Shown: piece by piece, positions 25,358 through 33,895 of the stretch
How the letters are laid out: each line of letters begins with the position of its first letter
How positions within the stretch are numbered: position 1 is the first letter of the stretch
Source of the DNA: CCMP332 sp040218795
GTDB lineage: Bacteria; Bacteroidota; Bacteroidia; Cytophagales; CCMP332
NCBI GenBank assembly: GCA_040218795.1
Contig: JAVJQT010000010.1
Coordinates: 124,001-188,000, forward strand
Direction of reading: 5' to 3'
Length of the DNA stretch: 64,000 nucleotides
Notes under the pieces: model-generated
The model's input: only the letters and a program-made list of their open reading frames with translations
Database searches by the model: none
Told to the model about the DNA's origin: nothing
Program-made: the position numbers and the translations under genes

Positions 25358-26249
25358 TCATCACCTCCTTTTTAATCAGTTCAAATCGATCTTCGGCAAA
25401 GTGTTTTAACACGATCAGGCGATCTGTTAATTTATCTTCTTCAAATCCTCCGTAAACAAATGCATCCAAATGTTTAAGACTATCAAGAAGCTCTTCGTTT
25501 TGAATGTGTTTGCGGAAGTCTTTGGTGGAATAGGTATTGTAAGGTTTCTTTTCAAGACCGCTCAGGTAATTTTTCCATCGGGCATTGGCCACTTCTATTT
25601 TTTCTTTTGCAGGATTACTTCGGCTCTCCGAAATAACCTCATCAAATTCGCTGATAAATGATCTGTGATATTTAGTCATCCAATACAATTTCCAGCGGCT
25701 TTTAATTTTCTTTCCAAATAAAATGACCACAAGGATGAGGATGACAAGGATAGCACCTGTGATTATTAAAAAAAGCTTTTTATTGAAAATATCCGGAATA
25801 AATCTCAGGAGTGCATTCTCTTTTAAGTCCAGTTCCTGCGGAAGGGTTTCTATGTACTCCTTTAACATGACTGAATCAGAATTTGACATCAATTCAATGG
25901 TGTCGCCGCGATGCAGTCTGAAGACCGGAAGCGCCAATCCCTGTACCGAGTCCAGTTCAAAACTCATTACTTCATAAACGACAGAGTCGATGACCAAAGA
26001 GTCTTTAACGATAGTTTTAAAGGCGGTTTTAGAATAAAATTCAAAAAGCCCAAAATCAGAACTTGTGTCTGGGAAAAAAATCTGCCATTCGCCCGGGTAC
26101 TCAATGCTCAAAGAAAAGCGCATGGGGTATCCTATTTTCAGCGTATCGTCCAGAAAAGCCGCTTTGGGTTGATAATTCCTGGCAAATAAAGCTTCGCCGG
26201 AAATTAATGTAAGAAAAATGAAAAAGAGTAAAACACGCTTGATCATCAT
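25350..26249 (-). CDS. Bat-cluster membrane protein of unknown function
   Basis: A 299-residue protein with signal peptide (about 1-23), a periplasmic beta-rich part (about 30-145; SLSIEYPGEWQIFFPD), one membrane helix (about 162-181) and a helical cytoplasmic C-terminal part (about 185-299). It takes the place of the BatD/DUF4381-like members usually found between the DUF58 and VWA genes. It overlaps both neighbours (8 bases with batA-like, 4 bases with DUF58), so the three are co-translated. No family is certain. Confidence 0.75.
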   Translation of the reverse strand: MMIKRVLLFFIFLTLISGEALFARNYQPKAAFLDDTLKIGYPMRFSLSIEYPGEWQIFFPDTSSDFGLFEFYSKTAFKTIVKDSLVIDSVVYEVMSFELDSVQGLALPVFRLHRGDTIELMSNSDSVMLKEYIETLPQELDLKENALLRFIPDIFNKKLFLIITGAILVILILVVILFGKKIKSRWKLYWMTKYHRSFISEFDEVISESRSNPAKEKIEVANARWKNYLSGLEKKPYNTYSTKDFRKHIQNEELLDSLKHLDAFVYGGFEEDKLTDRLIVLKHFAEDRFELIKKEVMNA

Positions 26250-27124
26250 GCCTTTTTCTTCATTCTGTTTCTGACCTTAAATAATTTTATAAGCTGCCCC
26301 ACATACTCCTGACCTGTATCAAGCTGTAGATAATTTGCCTGATAACGCCTGCACAAATGCATTATTTTCTCCTTGTTTTCATGAAAATAATTGGCCGTGT
26401 TTTTCCCAAATCCCGAAGATGAACTATTGACCCATAATGTTTTACCACTTTCCTTATCATACAAAGGAACAATCCCAAGATTGGGAATCTGACTCTCTCT
26501 TTTATCGGAAAGATGAATTACTACCAAATCGTGAAGTTTTGCCAATGCTCTCAGGTTCTTTTCATAATCCTCATCTATAAAGTCCGAAATTAAAATAATT
26601 ACTGACCTTCTTTTGATCATGTTCATGGCGAAAGAAAGCATGCCTGAAATATTTGTTTCTCTGGATTGCGCCTTATTCTTAAAAATTCGATTGATTATGT
26701 GATAGGCATGTGACATGCCTTTGCCCGGTGGTATATATATCTCTTTTTGATCGCTATAAGCCAATACTCCAACCTGGCTGGATTCTCTCACAGCGGAAAG
26801 TGAGAGCACGCCACAAATCTCCTTTGCAACGTCAATTTTTTGATGGCCGCTGGTACCTATTTCCTGAGATGCCGAAACATCTAAAAGAAAAAACACAGTT
26901 TGTTCCTTCTCTTCCTTGTAGGTTTTAATAAAGGTTCCATGCCCTTTGGCCGATACGTTCCAGTCAATACTTCTTACGTCATCGCCGTATTGGTATTCTC
27001 TTACATCGTCAAATTCCAGACCTGAACCCTTAAACACAGAATGGAAATCACCCTGCATATGGGAATTAATCGCCTTTCTTATGCGAATGTCATACTGTCT
27101 TAATTTCTTGATGATCTCCTTCAT
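26246..27124 (-). CDS. DUF58 domain protein
   Basis: About 292 residues. It matches DUF58: the signature GDDVRSIDWNVSAKGHG near 50 and a degenerate VWA-like region with VFFLLDVSASQEIG and LISDFIDEDYE. DUF58 proteins are partners of MoxR AAA+ ATPases and Bat VWA proteins. The start at 27124 (MKEIIKK) is preferred over the longer frame at 27160, whose extra residues read as non-coding. No MoxR gene is present upstream; a terminator and the DUF1573 gene lie there instead. Confidence 0.9.
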   Translation of the reverse strand: MKEIIKKLRQYDIRIRKAINSHMQGDFHSVFKGSGLEFDDVREYQYGDDVRSIDWNVSAKGHGTFIKTYKEEKEQTVFFLLDVSASQEIGTSGHQKIDVAKEICGVLSLSAVRESSQVGVLAYSDQKEIYIPPGKGMSHAYHIINRIFKNKAQSRETNISGMLSFAMNMIKRRSVIILISDFIDEDYEKNLRALAKLHDLVVIHLSDKRESQIPNLGIVPLYDKESGKTLWVNSSSSGFGKNTANYFHENKEKIMHLCRRYQANYLQLDTGQEYVGQLIKLFKVRNRMKKKA

Positions 27125-27150
27125 ATTCAAAAAAAAGAGTAGAGAACGCG

Positions 27151-27185
27151 AAAAAAACAAAAGGCCTGAGAAAACTCAAGCCTTT
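27151..27185 (-). terminator. Terminator of the DUF1573 gene
   Basis: On the minus strand a stem AAAGGCTTGAG pairs with CTCAGGCCTTT (one mismatch) around a 4-base loop, followed by TTGTTTTTTT. It lies just after the DUF1573 stop, so it ends that transcript before the DUF58 gene, which then needs its own promoter. Confidence 0.85.
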
Positions 27186-27206
27186 CTTATTGAAAGTACC
27201 TTATAA

Positions 27207-27635
27207 TTAATTCTGAGCGGCGTCTTTTGGCAGCACATTTGATTTTAACATCACTCTGGAAACCGGCTCACTAGCATTGGAGTGAATGGTTATAACTTTA
27301 TTTTGCTGTCCCATTTTTCCAGAACTGTTGAAGGTCGCTTTAATCTCGCTTTCCGCTCCCGGAGGAATTGGAGTTTTTGGCCATTCGGGTACAGTACAAC
27401 CACATGTGGTTTGAACATTTGAAATCAACAAAGGTACCGAGCCCTCATTTTTAAATTTAAAAACATGGGTCACCTTATCTCCCTGATTAATATCACCAAA
27501 ATCATAGGCCTCTTCTGCAAATGCTAAAACCGGCACACCCTTCTCAGCTTTGGGTTCAGCTTCCATCTCAAGTTTCTGAGCTTTTGCGAATTGAAAAACT
27601 GTTAATATTAATGCTAATGCGAATACTTTTTTCAT
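27207..27635 (-). CDS. DUF1573 domain exported protein
   Basis: A 142-residue protein with signal peptide (ending FAKAQ). The DUF1573 domain covers residues about 30-135: AEEAYDFGDINQGDKVTHVFKFKN, TTCGCTVPEWPKTPI with two Cys, and the IHSNASEPV strand. It is an Ig-like fold common in Bacteroidota secreted proteins, function unknown. It is a single-gene unit with its own terminator. Confidence 0.9.
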   Translation of the reverse strand: MKKVFALALILTVFQFAKAQKLEMEAEPKAEKGVPVLAFAEEAYDFGDINQGDKVTHVFKFKNEGSVPLLISNVQTTCGCTVPEWPKTPIPPGAESEIKATFNSSGKMGQQNKVITIHSNASEPVSRVMLKSNVLPKDAAQN

Positions 27636-27713
27636 AACTGGTAATTTGTCAAATGTTAAACTGTGTTTTCTTTTTTAAAGTTTCACGAATTGAACTTCAA
27701 TATTATTAATTTT

Positions 27714-28184
27714 TTATTTTTTATTTTTCATTTCCTCCGGCAATATTGATGCCATTGTCGATGTGGCATGTGCAATAAGTTTTCTTTTGCCCTTATTTTC
27801 AATATAAATTTCCGCTTCACAGAAGTTTAATTTTTTTCCGCTTTTTAAAACCCTGCCAAAAGCAAACGCTTTTTCACCTATCCCCGGGGCGAAATAGGAC
27901 ACTTTCAATTCTGCTGTGACCACATGAAAATCTTCAGGTACAAGACTGAAGGCAGCAAATCCCATCACAATATCCGACATGGTGCTAATGACACCACCGT
28001 GAAGAAAACCGTTTTGCTGATGATGTTTTTGCTCAATGTTCAATTCGCCTTTTATTTCACCTTCATTTATTTCGGTAATTTCGAAGTCCATCAGACGCAT
28101 AAAATGCTGTCCTTTTAATTTTTCCTTAATTAATTCTCTAAATGCGGGGTTTCTGGTTTTATATTTAAATTCTGAAATAGACAT
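27714..28184 (-). CDS. PaaI-type hotdog thioesterase
   Basis: About 156 residues. The HHQQNGFLHGGVISTMSDIVMGFAAF segment is the PaaI/YdiI-type active site (NGFLHGGVxxxxxD). I used the ATG at 28184 (MSISEF); the frame open to 28445 continues through the divergent Nudix gene and is not coding. It hydrolyses acyl- or aroyl-CoA, substrate unknown. It is divergent from the Nudix gene with at most about 10 bases between the starts. Confidence 0.88.
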   Translation of the reverse strand: MSISEFKYKTRNPAFRELIKEKLKGQHFMRLMDFEITEINEGEIKGELNIEQKHHQQNGFLHGGVISTMSDIVMGFAAFSLVPEDFHVVTAELKVSYFAPGIGEKAFAFGRVLKSGKKLNFCEAEIYIENKGKRKLIAHATSTMASILPEEMKNKK

Positions 28185-28194
28185 AAGCTTGAAA

Positions 28195-28689
28195 TTGGAC
28201 GATAAATTTGCGGCAAAAATATCAAAGACCTTTGGAAAAAAGCTAAGAATAAGAATTTGTGGGATTCTAATTGAAGATGACCGCATACTTCTGGTCAAAC
28301 ACAAAGGTTTGGGTAAAAACGGATTTCTTTGGTCACCGCCGGGGGGCGAGCCACAGTTTATGGAAAGTATGGAAGATGCATTGAAAAGGGAATTTTTTGA
28401 AGAAACAGGTCTTTTGATTAATGTAAGTGAGTTTTTATTTGTCAATGAGCACCTTCAATCACCTCTTCACGCTATAGAATTATTTTTTAAAGTTGAACGC
28501 AAAGGGGGAAAACTTGTACGAGGAAAAGAACCGGAAACCGATGAAATCAATATTATTTCGAACATTGATTTTTTAGATACAAAAAGAATTAGAGAAATTG
28601 GAATTGAAAATATGCATTCCCTCTTTTCAGAAATCCAGTCATTATCCGAAATTTATAGATTAAAAGGATTGATAAATAAAGCTAAATAG
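28195..28689 (+). CDS. Nudix hydrolase
   Basis: About 164 residues. The Nudix box is complete: G-x5-E-x7-REFFEETGL (in the segment following SPPGG). The frame is open further upstream through the opposite gene, but the domain begins at about RIRICGILI. I propose the TTG at 28195 (or 28189) as the start because no in-frame ATG lies nearby; this is uncertain. Substrates of the family are nucleoside diphosphate derivatives. Promoters for the two divergent genes must lie inside the opposite gene. Confidence 0.75.
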   Translation: MDDKFAAKISKTFGKKLRIRICGILIEDDRILLVKHKGLGKNGFLWSPPGGEPQFMESMEDALKREFFEETGLLINVSEFLFVNEHLQSPLHAIELFFKVERKGGKLVRGKEPETDEINIISNIDFLDTKRIREIGIENMHSLFSEIQSLSEIYRLKGLINKAK

Positions 28690-28752
28690 AAGATTCCTTC
28701 GTTTTAATTTCAATGCTAATTCTTTATTATTGCAATCCAAACTAATAGTCAA

Positions 28753-29331
28753 ATGAAGTTAATTCAGATCATTTCAGCAATATTTTTTGTAATCGCAGTA
28801 GCCCTCGGATTTTTATTGTACAAGAATATTGAAGGCCCTATTACTGAAAGAAAGCAGGTCAAAAGAGCTGAAGCTCGTAAGATTGATAAATTGAAAATGC
28901 TCAGAGAGGTTCAGAAGTCCTATCTCGATGTTCATGGAAAATACGCAAGTCACTGGGATTCTTTGATCACTTTTGTGCAAGAAGACACTTATTATACCAT
29001 CGAAAAATCTGAAGAAATATTTGTGCGTCAATACGGAGGAGATTCTATTGTTGTCAATGTAGATACCATAGATGCTATTGCCGTAAAAGACCTTTTATTT
29101 CCCGAAAGCGACTTTCCGAATTTTAATGCTGAAACCCTGCCATTTATTCCGGGGAACAATAAAAAATTCAAAATATATGCTGATAAAATTGAGAAGAACA
29201 ACGTGATGGTTGATGTTTTTGAAATCACCGATGTTGAGCCCATCAGCATGTTGAGCGAATTGCGAAGTAAAGGAGAGCCTTTGAGAGTAGGTTCAAGAAG
29301 CGAAGTGACCACCAGCGGTAACTGGGAATAA
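28753..29331 (+). CDS. Single-helix membrane protein, unknown
   Basis: A 192-residue protein with one N-terminal membrane helix (about 3-23) followed by a soluble region with the coiled-coil-like KQVKRAEARKIDKLKMLREVQ and a beta-rich part. No family is recognised. It is followed after 2 bases by the DUF3822 gene and then coaD, so the three genes form one operon. A role connected to coenzyme A synthesis or to the cell envelope cannot be judged. Confidence 0.75.
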   Translation: MKLIQIISAIFFVIAVALGFLLYKNIEGPITERKQVKRAEARKIDKLKMLREVQKSYLDVHGKYASHWDSLITFVQEDTYYTIEKSEEIFVRQYGGDSIVVNVDTIDAIAVKDLLFPESDFPNFNAETLPFIPGNNKKFKIYADKIEKNNVMVDVFEITDVEPISMLSELRSKGEPLRVGSRSEVTTSGNWE

Positions 29332-29333
29332 AT

Positions 29334-30227
29334 TTGAAAGATACCATTCAAAAAAACCATAGATCAACCCAACGCATAAAAGACGAAAAATTCAATGTTG
29401 AAGATATCGGCTCTTATGACCTTGTACTGTACCTGAGTTCCAAACATTTTAAATGCTCTGCTGCCAGTGAAAAACTCGGACGCTGTGTATTTTTTGAAAG
29501 TTTTGATTTTACCAAAACACTTGATCAGGATGCCATTCTTAATCAATTAAATTTAATTTTCGAAGAACATCATGTACTTCAGGCAGGCTTCTGGAATTCA
29601 GTACGATGTGTTCTTTCTGAAGAATTTTTTACTCTGGTTCCAAAAGAACTATTCATTGAAAAGAAAGCTTCAAAATTATTGGCATTAAATTTTAGTGAAT
29701 TTGATGCCCGTTCCAAAGATACCGGCTTTTTTAAACCCAATAGCGGGCCGGCCATTAGTGTATTTTCAATTCCAAAAAAGATAAATACCTTTCTTAAAAA
29801 ATTCTATCCAAAGATAAAGATCCAGTATTTACACGAACTGACATCAACACTTGAAGGTATAATCTCATGGGGCGCGGGCAGACCGAAAGTTGAGTTTTCC
29901 GCCTATTTACACAATCAGAATATTACCATAGTTTGTACCGATAAAGGTAAAATTAGGTTTTTCAATACCTTCAAATACGACAATCCCGAAGATGCCATTT
30001 ATTATCTCTTATCGGTCATGCAGGAATTTGACATAAAGGCTTCTCAAGCTTCGCTGAGTTTCTATGGCGATGTGGTTAAGGATTCTGCCATAATAAAAAG
30101 CGCTCAAAAATATATTGGAGAAGTGCACCTAGGCGAAAGGCCAAAACTCTTTTATTTCAACTATGAATTCGATGAAATTCCATCGCAATGGCATTTTGAA
30201 ACCTTTTGCGCTTATCTTTGTAAATAG
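29334..30227 (+). CDS. DUF3822 family protein
   Basis: A 297-residue protein of DUF3822, found mainly in Bacteroidota next to coaD. It has an alternating strand/helix order (DLVLYLSSKHFKC, FLVPKELF-like and LLALNFSEFDAR stretches, later SLSFYGDVVKDS) that fits an actin/ASKHA-like fold, as I recall for a solved family member. Start is TTG at 29334, two bases after the previous stop. The link to coaD, which starts 2 bases after its stop, suggests co-regulation, but the function is unknown. Confidence 0.85.
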   Translation: MKDTIQKNHRSTQRIKDEKFNVEDIGSYDLVLYLSSKHFKCSAASEKLGRCVFFESFDFTKTLDQDAILNQLNLIFEEHHVLQAGFWNSVRCVLSEEFFTLVPKELFIEKKASKLLALNFSEFDARSKDTGFFKPNSGPAISVFSIPKKINTFLKKFYPKIKIQYLHELTSTLEGIISWGAGRPKVEFSAYLHNQNITIVCTDKGKIRFFNTFKYDNPEDAIYYLLSVMQEFDIKASQASLSFYGDVVKDSAIIKSAQKYIGEVHLGERPKLFYFNYEFDEIPSQWHFETFCAYLCK

Positions 30228-30229
30228 CT

Positions 30230-30685
30230 ATGCCCCAAAAGATTGCTTTATTTCCGGGATCATTTGACCCATTTACAAGCGGACATCAGGATATCGTCAA
30301 TCGCGGCTTATTGTTATTTGACAAAATCGTAATCGCTCTCGGAAAAAACAGCAGTAAAAAAAGATTCTTTGACATTGATTTTATGCAGGAGAAGATCAAA
30401 GAGGCTTTTCCCGGTGAATCGCGTGTTGAAATTAAAACCTTTGAAGGGCTGACCGCAGAATTTGCCAAAAAAGAAGGCGCCAAATTTATCCTGAGAGGCT
30501 TGAGAAATACCACGGACTTTGAGTACGAGAATAGCATTGCTAATATCAACAAACATCTTGCAGAAGGCCTGGAAACTGTTTTCTTAATCACTTCCCCGGA
30601 ACTGGCGGCCATTAGCTCTACCGTGATTAGAGAAGTTTATAAAAATGGCGGTGATATCAACGAATTTATCCCCTATCAACTGTAG
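30230..30685 (+). CDS. coaD: Phosphopantetheine adenylyltransferase
   Basis: A 151-residue nucleotidyltransferase of the T/HxGH class. It has FPGSFDPFTSGHQDIV (ATP site) near the N-terminus and the ISSTVIREV end (ISS-x3-R, equivalent to the family ISSSxxR). It transfers AMP to 4'-phosphopantetheine in coenzyme A synthesis. The length is close to that of the usual enzyme (about 155-165). Its 3' end overlaps the convergent Nudix gene by 20 bases. Confidence 0.97.
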   Translation: MPQKIALFPGSFDPFTSGHQDIVNRGLLLFDKIVIALGKNSSKKRFFDIDFMQEKIKEAFPGESRVEIKTFEGLTAEFAKKEGAKFILRGLRNTTDFEYENSIANINKHLAEGLETVFLITSPELAAISSTVIREVYKNGGDINEFIPYQL

Positions 30686-31349
30686 ACTTGTCGATTTTTA
30701 AATAATTTAAAAATACGTCTTCAATATTTCCGTAAGAATGAATCAGATTGGTTTCCAGCATTTTTTGGTCAAACCAATTAACTTCAGTTATCCCCTCTTC
30801 TTCTTGCCCTTTCATTGAACTGTCATCTTCGTTTTCCATCAAAAACCAAGAGGTTTTCTTTATGTAAAGCTGACTTTTTCTAATGTACATATGATGGGTA
30901 TCGCAAAGCCAACCATGGGAGCTGGCAATAACCCCACATTCTTCTTTTACTTCCCGTATTGCAGCCATCTCTGCATTTTCTCCCGATTCAATTTTTCCTT
31001 TAGGCAAATCCCATTTTCCCAACCTTTTTATCATCAAAAATTTATCATCGCTTTTGACAAAACCACCTGCAGCGGGTTCTGCAGCATATGTATTTGCAAT
31101 TTCTTCGTAAATATTGATTTCGGGATTCTCCTTAAAAATTATTTCAATGGAATATTCGGGGCGGTGTGTGAGGATATTAGGTAATAATTCTAAAAATTTT
31201 TCTTTGTTGAAATGACTGATTTGATAAACCCCGCTTTCAAGATTTGGATACAAATCAAAAAAGTCATCAAATGAATATTGCAAAGATTCTTTTCTTGAGT
31301 CTTCTCCTTCAAACCTCACCAAGACATTATCAATGTATATTTTCATCAA
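30666..31349 (-). CDS. Nudix hydrolase with N-terminal extension, copy 1
   Basis: A 227-residue protein with an N-terminal region of about 90 residues unlike known domains, then a Nudix domain with the complete box at 118-140 (GKIESGENAEMAAIREVKEECGV pattern: G-x5-E-x7-REV-x-EE-x-G-V). The WDLPKGK approach segment is typical. It overlaps copy 2 by 4 bases (translational coupling) and coaD by 20 bases. The substrate is not predictable from the sequence. Confidence 0.88.
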   Translation of the reverse strand: MMKIYIDNVLVRFEGEDSRKESLQYSFDDFFDLYPNLESGVYQISHFNKEKFLELLPNILTHRPEYSIEIIFKENPEINIYEEIANTYAAEPAAGGFVKSDDKFLMIKRLGKWDLPKGKIESGENAEMAAIREVKEECGVIASSHGWLCDTHHMYIRKSQLYIKKTSWFLMENEDDSSMKGQEEEGITEVNWFDQKMLETNLIHSYGNIEDVFLNYLKIDKSTVDRG

Positions 31350-32050
31350 TCTTCGTTCGTATCCAATCGCATTTTCTTAAGCAAAAAACGATCGTATTTC
31401 TTTAATACTTCTTCAACGTACCAATCGAGCTCAGCGTGTAATCGACCTATCTCCGATCTGGTATGCCACTTTGCATCTTTTATACCTTCCAGCATGGAAG
31501 GTTTTAATTTGGTTCTATCCTGAGTCTCCATTAAAAACCAATGGTATCGCCGGAGAGTGGTCTTATTTTTAGCATTTATTTTATAGGTGCTACCCAATTT
31601 AAATAATACATTAACAGAAATTGAAGATTCCTCTTCTACTTCTCTTTTTGCAGCTTCTTTTAACTGCTCCCCTGCGTCAATGCGTCCTTTTGGCAAAGCC
31701 CATTTATTATTTTCATAAACCAGCAAAAATTTATTGCCCCTTTGTACCAGTCCACCGGCCAAAGCTTGAAGCTGATATCTTTTTTTAAAACTCTCTTTAA
31801 AGAGTTTGGGTTTGAATACAACGAACGTCAGCTTTTTTATTTTTAAATCTTCATCAGTTTCCAACAGTGTTTCAAATATTTTTGAAACCAATTTATCCGA
31901 TGGTCTTATTATCAGGGCAGATTCATATTCGAGAAATTCAAATATGTCTTTATCCTTTTTGGCATCATAAATCGTCTCATACTCAAAACGGTCAAGATCC
32001 TGGTGGTCTTTGGTGATTTCAATTTGAACCTTATTGACAAGGATTTTCAT
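31346..32050 (-). CDS. Nudix hydrolase with N-terminal extension, copy 2
   Basis: A 234-residue paralog of copy 1 with the same layout: about 95 residues, then the Nudix domain (NKWALPKGRIDAGE and REVEEESSI). In the box the usual Gly before the last hydrophobic residue is Ser143, while the catalytic Glu residues remain. The N-terminal regions of the two copies share length and an ExxxIxF-like pattern but little identity. Together they look like an old tandem duplication. Confidence 0.87.
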   Translation of the reverse strand: MKILVNKVQIEITKDHQDLDRFEYETIYDAKKDKDIFEFLEYESALIIRPSDKLVSKIFETLLETDEDLKIKKLTFVVFKPKLFKESFKKRYQLQALAGGLVQRGNKFLLVYENNKWALPKGRIDAGEQLKEAAKREVEEESSISVNVLFKLGSTYKINAKNKTTLRRYHWFLMETQDRTKLKPSMLEGIKDAKWHTRSEIGRLHAELDWYVEEVLKKYDRFLLKKMRLDTNED

Positions 32051-32133
32051 AATTCAATTAAAATGATCCCGATATTGATTGGCGCCGAGAAATCTAAAAT
32101 ACTTTAATTTGTTCTCCCAAATATAATTTTTTT

Positions 32134-32766
32134 ATGAAGGATCAATCAAGAATAATTGCAAAGCATTTATTAAAAAGTTCAGCCGTGCGTTTATCGCCGG
32201 AAAAACCATTTCAATGGGCTTCGGGTTGGGCCTCTCCTATATACTGCGATAATCGGTTAACCTTGTCTTATCCCGAAATAAGAAATGACATCAGCACTGG
32301 CTTAATTGATCTGGTAAAAACCTATTTTCCGGAGGCCGATTGCATATCCGGCGTTGCCACAGCCGGCATCCCTCAAGCTGCTATAATTGCCGATAAAATG
32401 AATATCCCGCTTTCCTATGTCAGGCCAAATCCAAAATCGCATGGCATGAAAAACCAAATTGAGGGAAGGATCGAAAAAGGAAGCAAATGTGTAATGGTAG
32501 AAGACCTGATTTCAACGGGCGGCAGCTCTTTAAAAGCAGTTGAAGTATTGAGAAATGAAGGCATTGAAGTAATTGGCTTAATTGCCATTTTTACATATGG
32601 CTTTGCAATGGCCGATGAAAACTTTAAAAAGCACAATTTAAAATATCATTGCTTAAGTAATTACGCAGCATTAATCGATGTGGCTGTTGAAAATAATTTT
32701 ATCAAGGACGAACAAATGCAAACCTTGAAGGAATGGAGAAAATACCCTGCCAACTGGAATAAATGA
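32134..32766 (+). CDS. pyrE: Orotate phosphoribosyltransferase
   Basis: A 210-residue PRTase that makes OMP from orotate and PRPP in pyrimidine synthesis. The PRPP-binding loop reads CVMVEDLISTGGSS, and the catalytic flexible loop has the YVRPNPKSHGMKNQIEG stretch; the opening includes FQWASGWASPIYCDNR. Length is normal. It overlaps the phosphoesterase gene by 4 bases. Confidence 0.96.
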   Translation: MKDQSRIIAKHLLKSSAVRLSPEKPFQWASGWASPIYCDNRLTLSYPEIRNDISTGLIDLVKTYFPEADCISGVATAGIPQAAIIADKMNIPLSYVRPNPKSHGMKNQIEGRIEKGSKCVMVEDLISTGGSSLKAVEVLRNEGIEVIGLIAIFTYGFAMADENFKKHNLKYHCLSNYAALIDVAVENNFIKDEQMQTLKEWRKYPANWNK

Positions 32767-33269
32767 GAATAGGACTCATTTCGGATACACATTCATTTAT
32801 TGATGAGCAAATAATTTCGCTTTTAAAGGATTGTGACCAAATCTGGCATGCTGGAGACATTGGCGATCCGATTGTTGCTGAACGTCTCTCGGAAATTTGC
32901 GTTTTAAAAGCCGTGTATGGAAATATAGACGGCACAGAAATCAGACAAAGCTATCCGGAACATCAAATTTTTGAAATCGAATCCAAAAAAATCTGGATGA
33001 CGCATATCGGGTCTTTTCCACCCAAATACACTACTTCAATCCGAAAACAAATTGAGATAATAAAACCGGATATATTTATTTGTGGCCACTCTCATATTTT
33101 AAAAGTAATTCCCGACAAGAAATTAAATCTCCTGCATATGAATCCTGGTGCAGCCGGCCATCATGGATTTCACAAAATCAGAACATTGCTGCGCTTTTCT
33201 ATTGAAAAAGGCAAAATTCATTCAATGGAAGCGGTAGAGCTGGGAAAAAGAGGCAAAATAAAACCCTGA
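32763..33269 (+). CDS. YfcE/MJ0936-type metallophosphoesterase
   Basis: A 168-residue phosphodiesterase. Metal-binding motifs are present in order: GLISDTHS (D-x-H), HAGDIGD (GD), a NID variant of GNH (YGNIDG), HIG, and GHSHILK (GHxH). Small members cleave simple phosphodiesters, 2',3'-cyclic nucleotides or bis-p-nitrophenyl phosphate in vitro; the physiological substrate is unknown. It is translationally coupled to pyrE. Confidence 0.9.
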   Translation: MRIGLISDTHSFIDEQIISLLKDCDQIWHAGDIGDPIVAERLSEICVLKAVYGNIDGTEIRQSYPEHQIFEIESKKIWMTHIGSFPPKYTTSIRKQIEIIKPDIFICGHSHILKVIPDKKLNLLHMNPGAAGHHGFHKIRTLLRFSIEKGKIHSMEAVELGKRGKIKP

Positions 33270-33312
33270 AACTGTAGGCTCCAAGGTTAAAATTTTATGA
33301 ATTAAATCTAAT

Positions 33313-33732
33313 CTATTCTTTAGATTCTGACTTGGTTTCTTTTTTCTCAGCCTTTGGCTTTTCTACTTTTTTAGCTTCTGCCTTTGGTTTTGCTGTTTTC
33401 TTTGCTTCTGCCTTTGGTTTAGCATCTTTCTTAGGTGCAGCTTTATCTTCAGTTGTAACTTCTGCTGTTTTCTTTGCTTTCGGAGCTTCTTCTTTCGTAG
33501 GACTTACTTTAGCTTCGGGGCTTGTTTTAGCCTCTACTTTAGTTTCTTTTACTTCTGCCTTAGGCTCTTCTTTCTTTGTTTCTTTCTTTGCAGGTTTTGA
33601 TGCAAATTCCTTCTTAATTTCCTCTACATCTACTTTTTTGATAACAGGCTGAAACTGCAAATGCTTAAGCTTTGCGTTTCTTGTTTTAGATCTTACTCTT
33701 AACCTTGTTTTCTTTGTGCTGAATCCGCTCAT
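33313..33732 (-). CDS. Lys/Ala/Glu-rich basic protein with histone-H1-like tail
   Basis: About 139 residues. The first 45 are distinct and basic (SGFSTKKTRLRVRSKTRN), the rest is a low-complexity tail of KPKAEAKK, KKEEPKAE and EAPKAKK repeats. I used the ATG at 33732; the open frame to 33951 continues past the divergent hisS start and is unlikely. Tails like this occur in bacterial histone-H1-like proteins, but without homology to a known one a DNA- or RNA-binding role is only an inference. It is divergent from hisS. Confidence 0.7.
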   Translation of the reverse strand: MSGFSTKKTRLRVRSKTRNAKLKHLQFQPVIKKVDVEEIKKEFASKPAKKETKKEEPKAEVKETKVEAKTSPEAKVSPTKEEAPKAKKTAEVTTEDKAAPKKDAKPKAEAKKTAKPKAEAKKVEKPKAEKKETKSESKE

Positions 33733-33895
33733 TATTGATCCTTTAATAAATTGAGGCGCAAAGGTAAAATTTTCTTTTGATTTCCGGCAAATTTCTTTTG
33801 GATAAATACTTAATTTATCTGGCAAAGGGGCATTAATTTTATAATTTCGCCTGCAAAAAGTAATTATTCTGAAAGCACCAGGTACACCAAAGGGT

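Noticed and set aside
28185..28445. Longer start for the PaaI-type thioesterase
   Set aside because: The added 87 residues are the antisense of the Nudix domain and lie before a normal family start.
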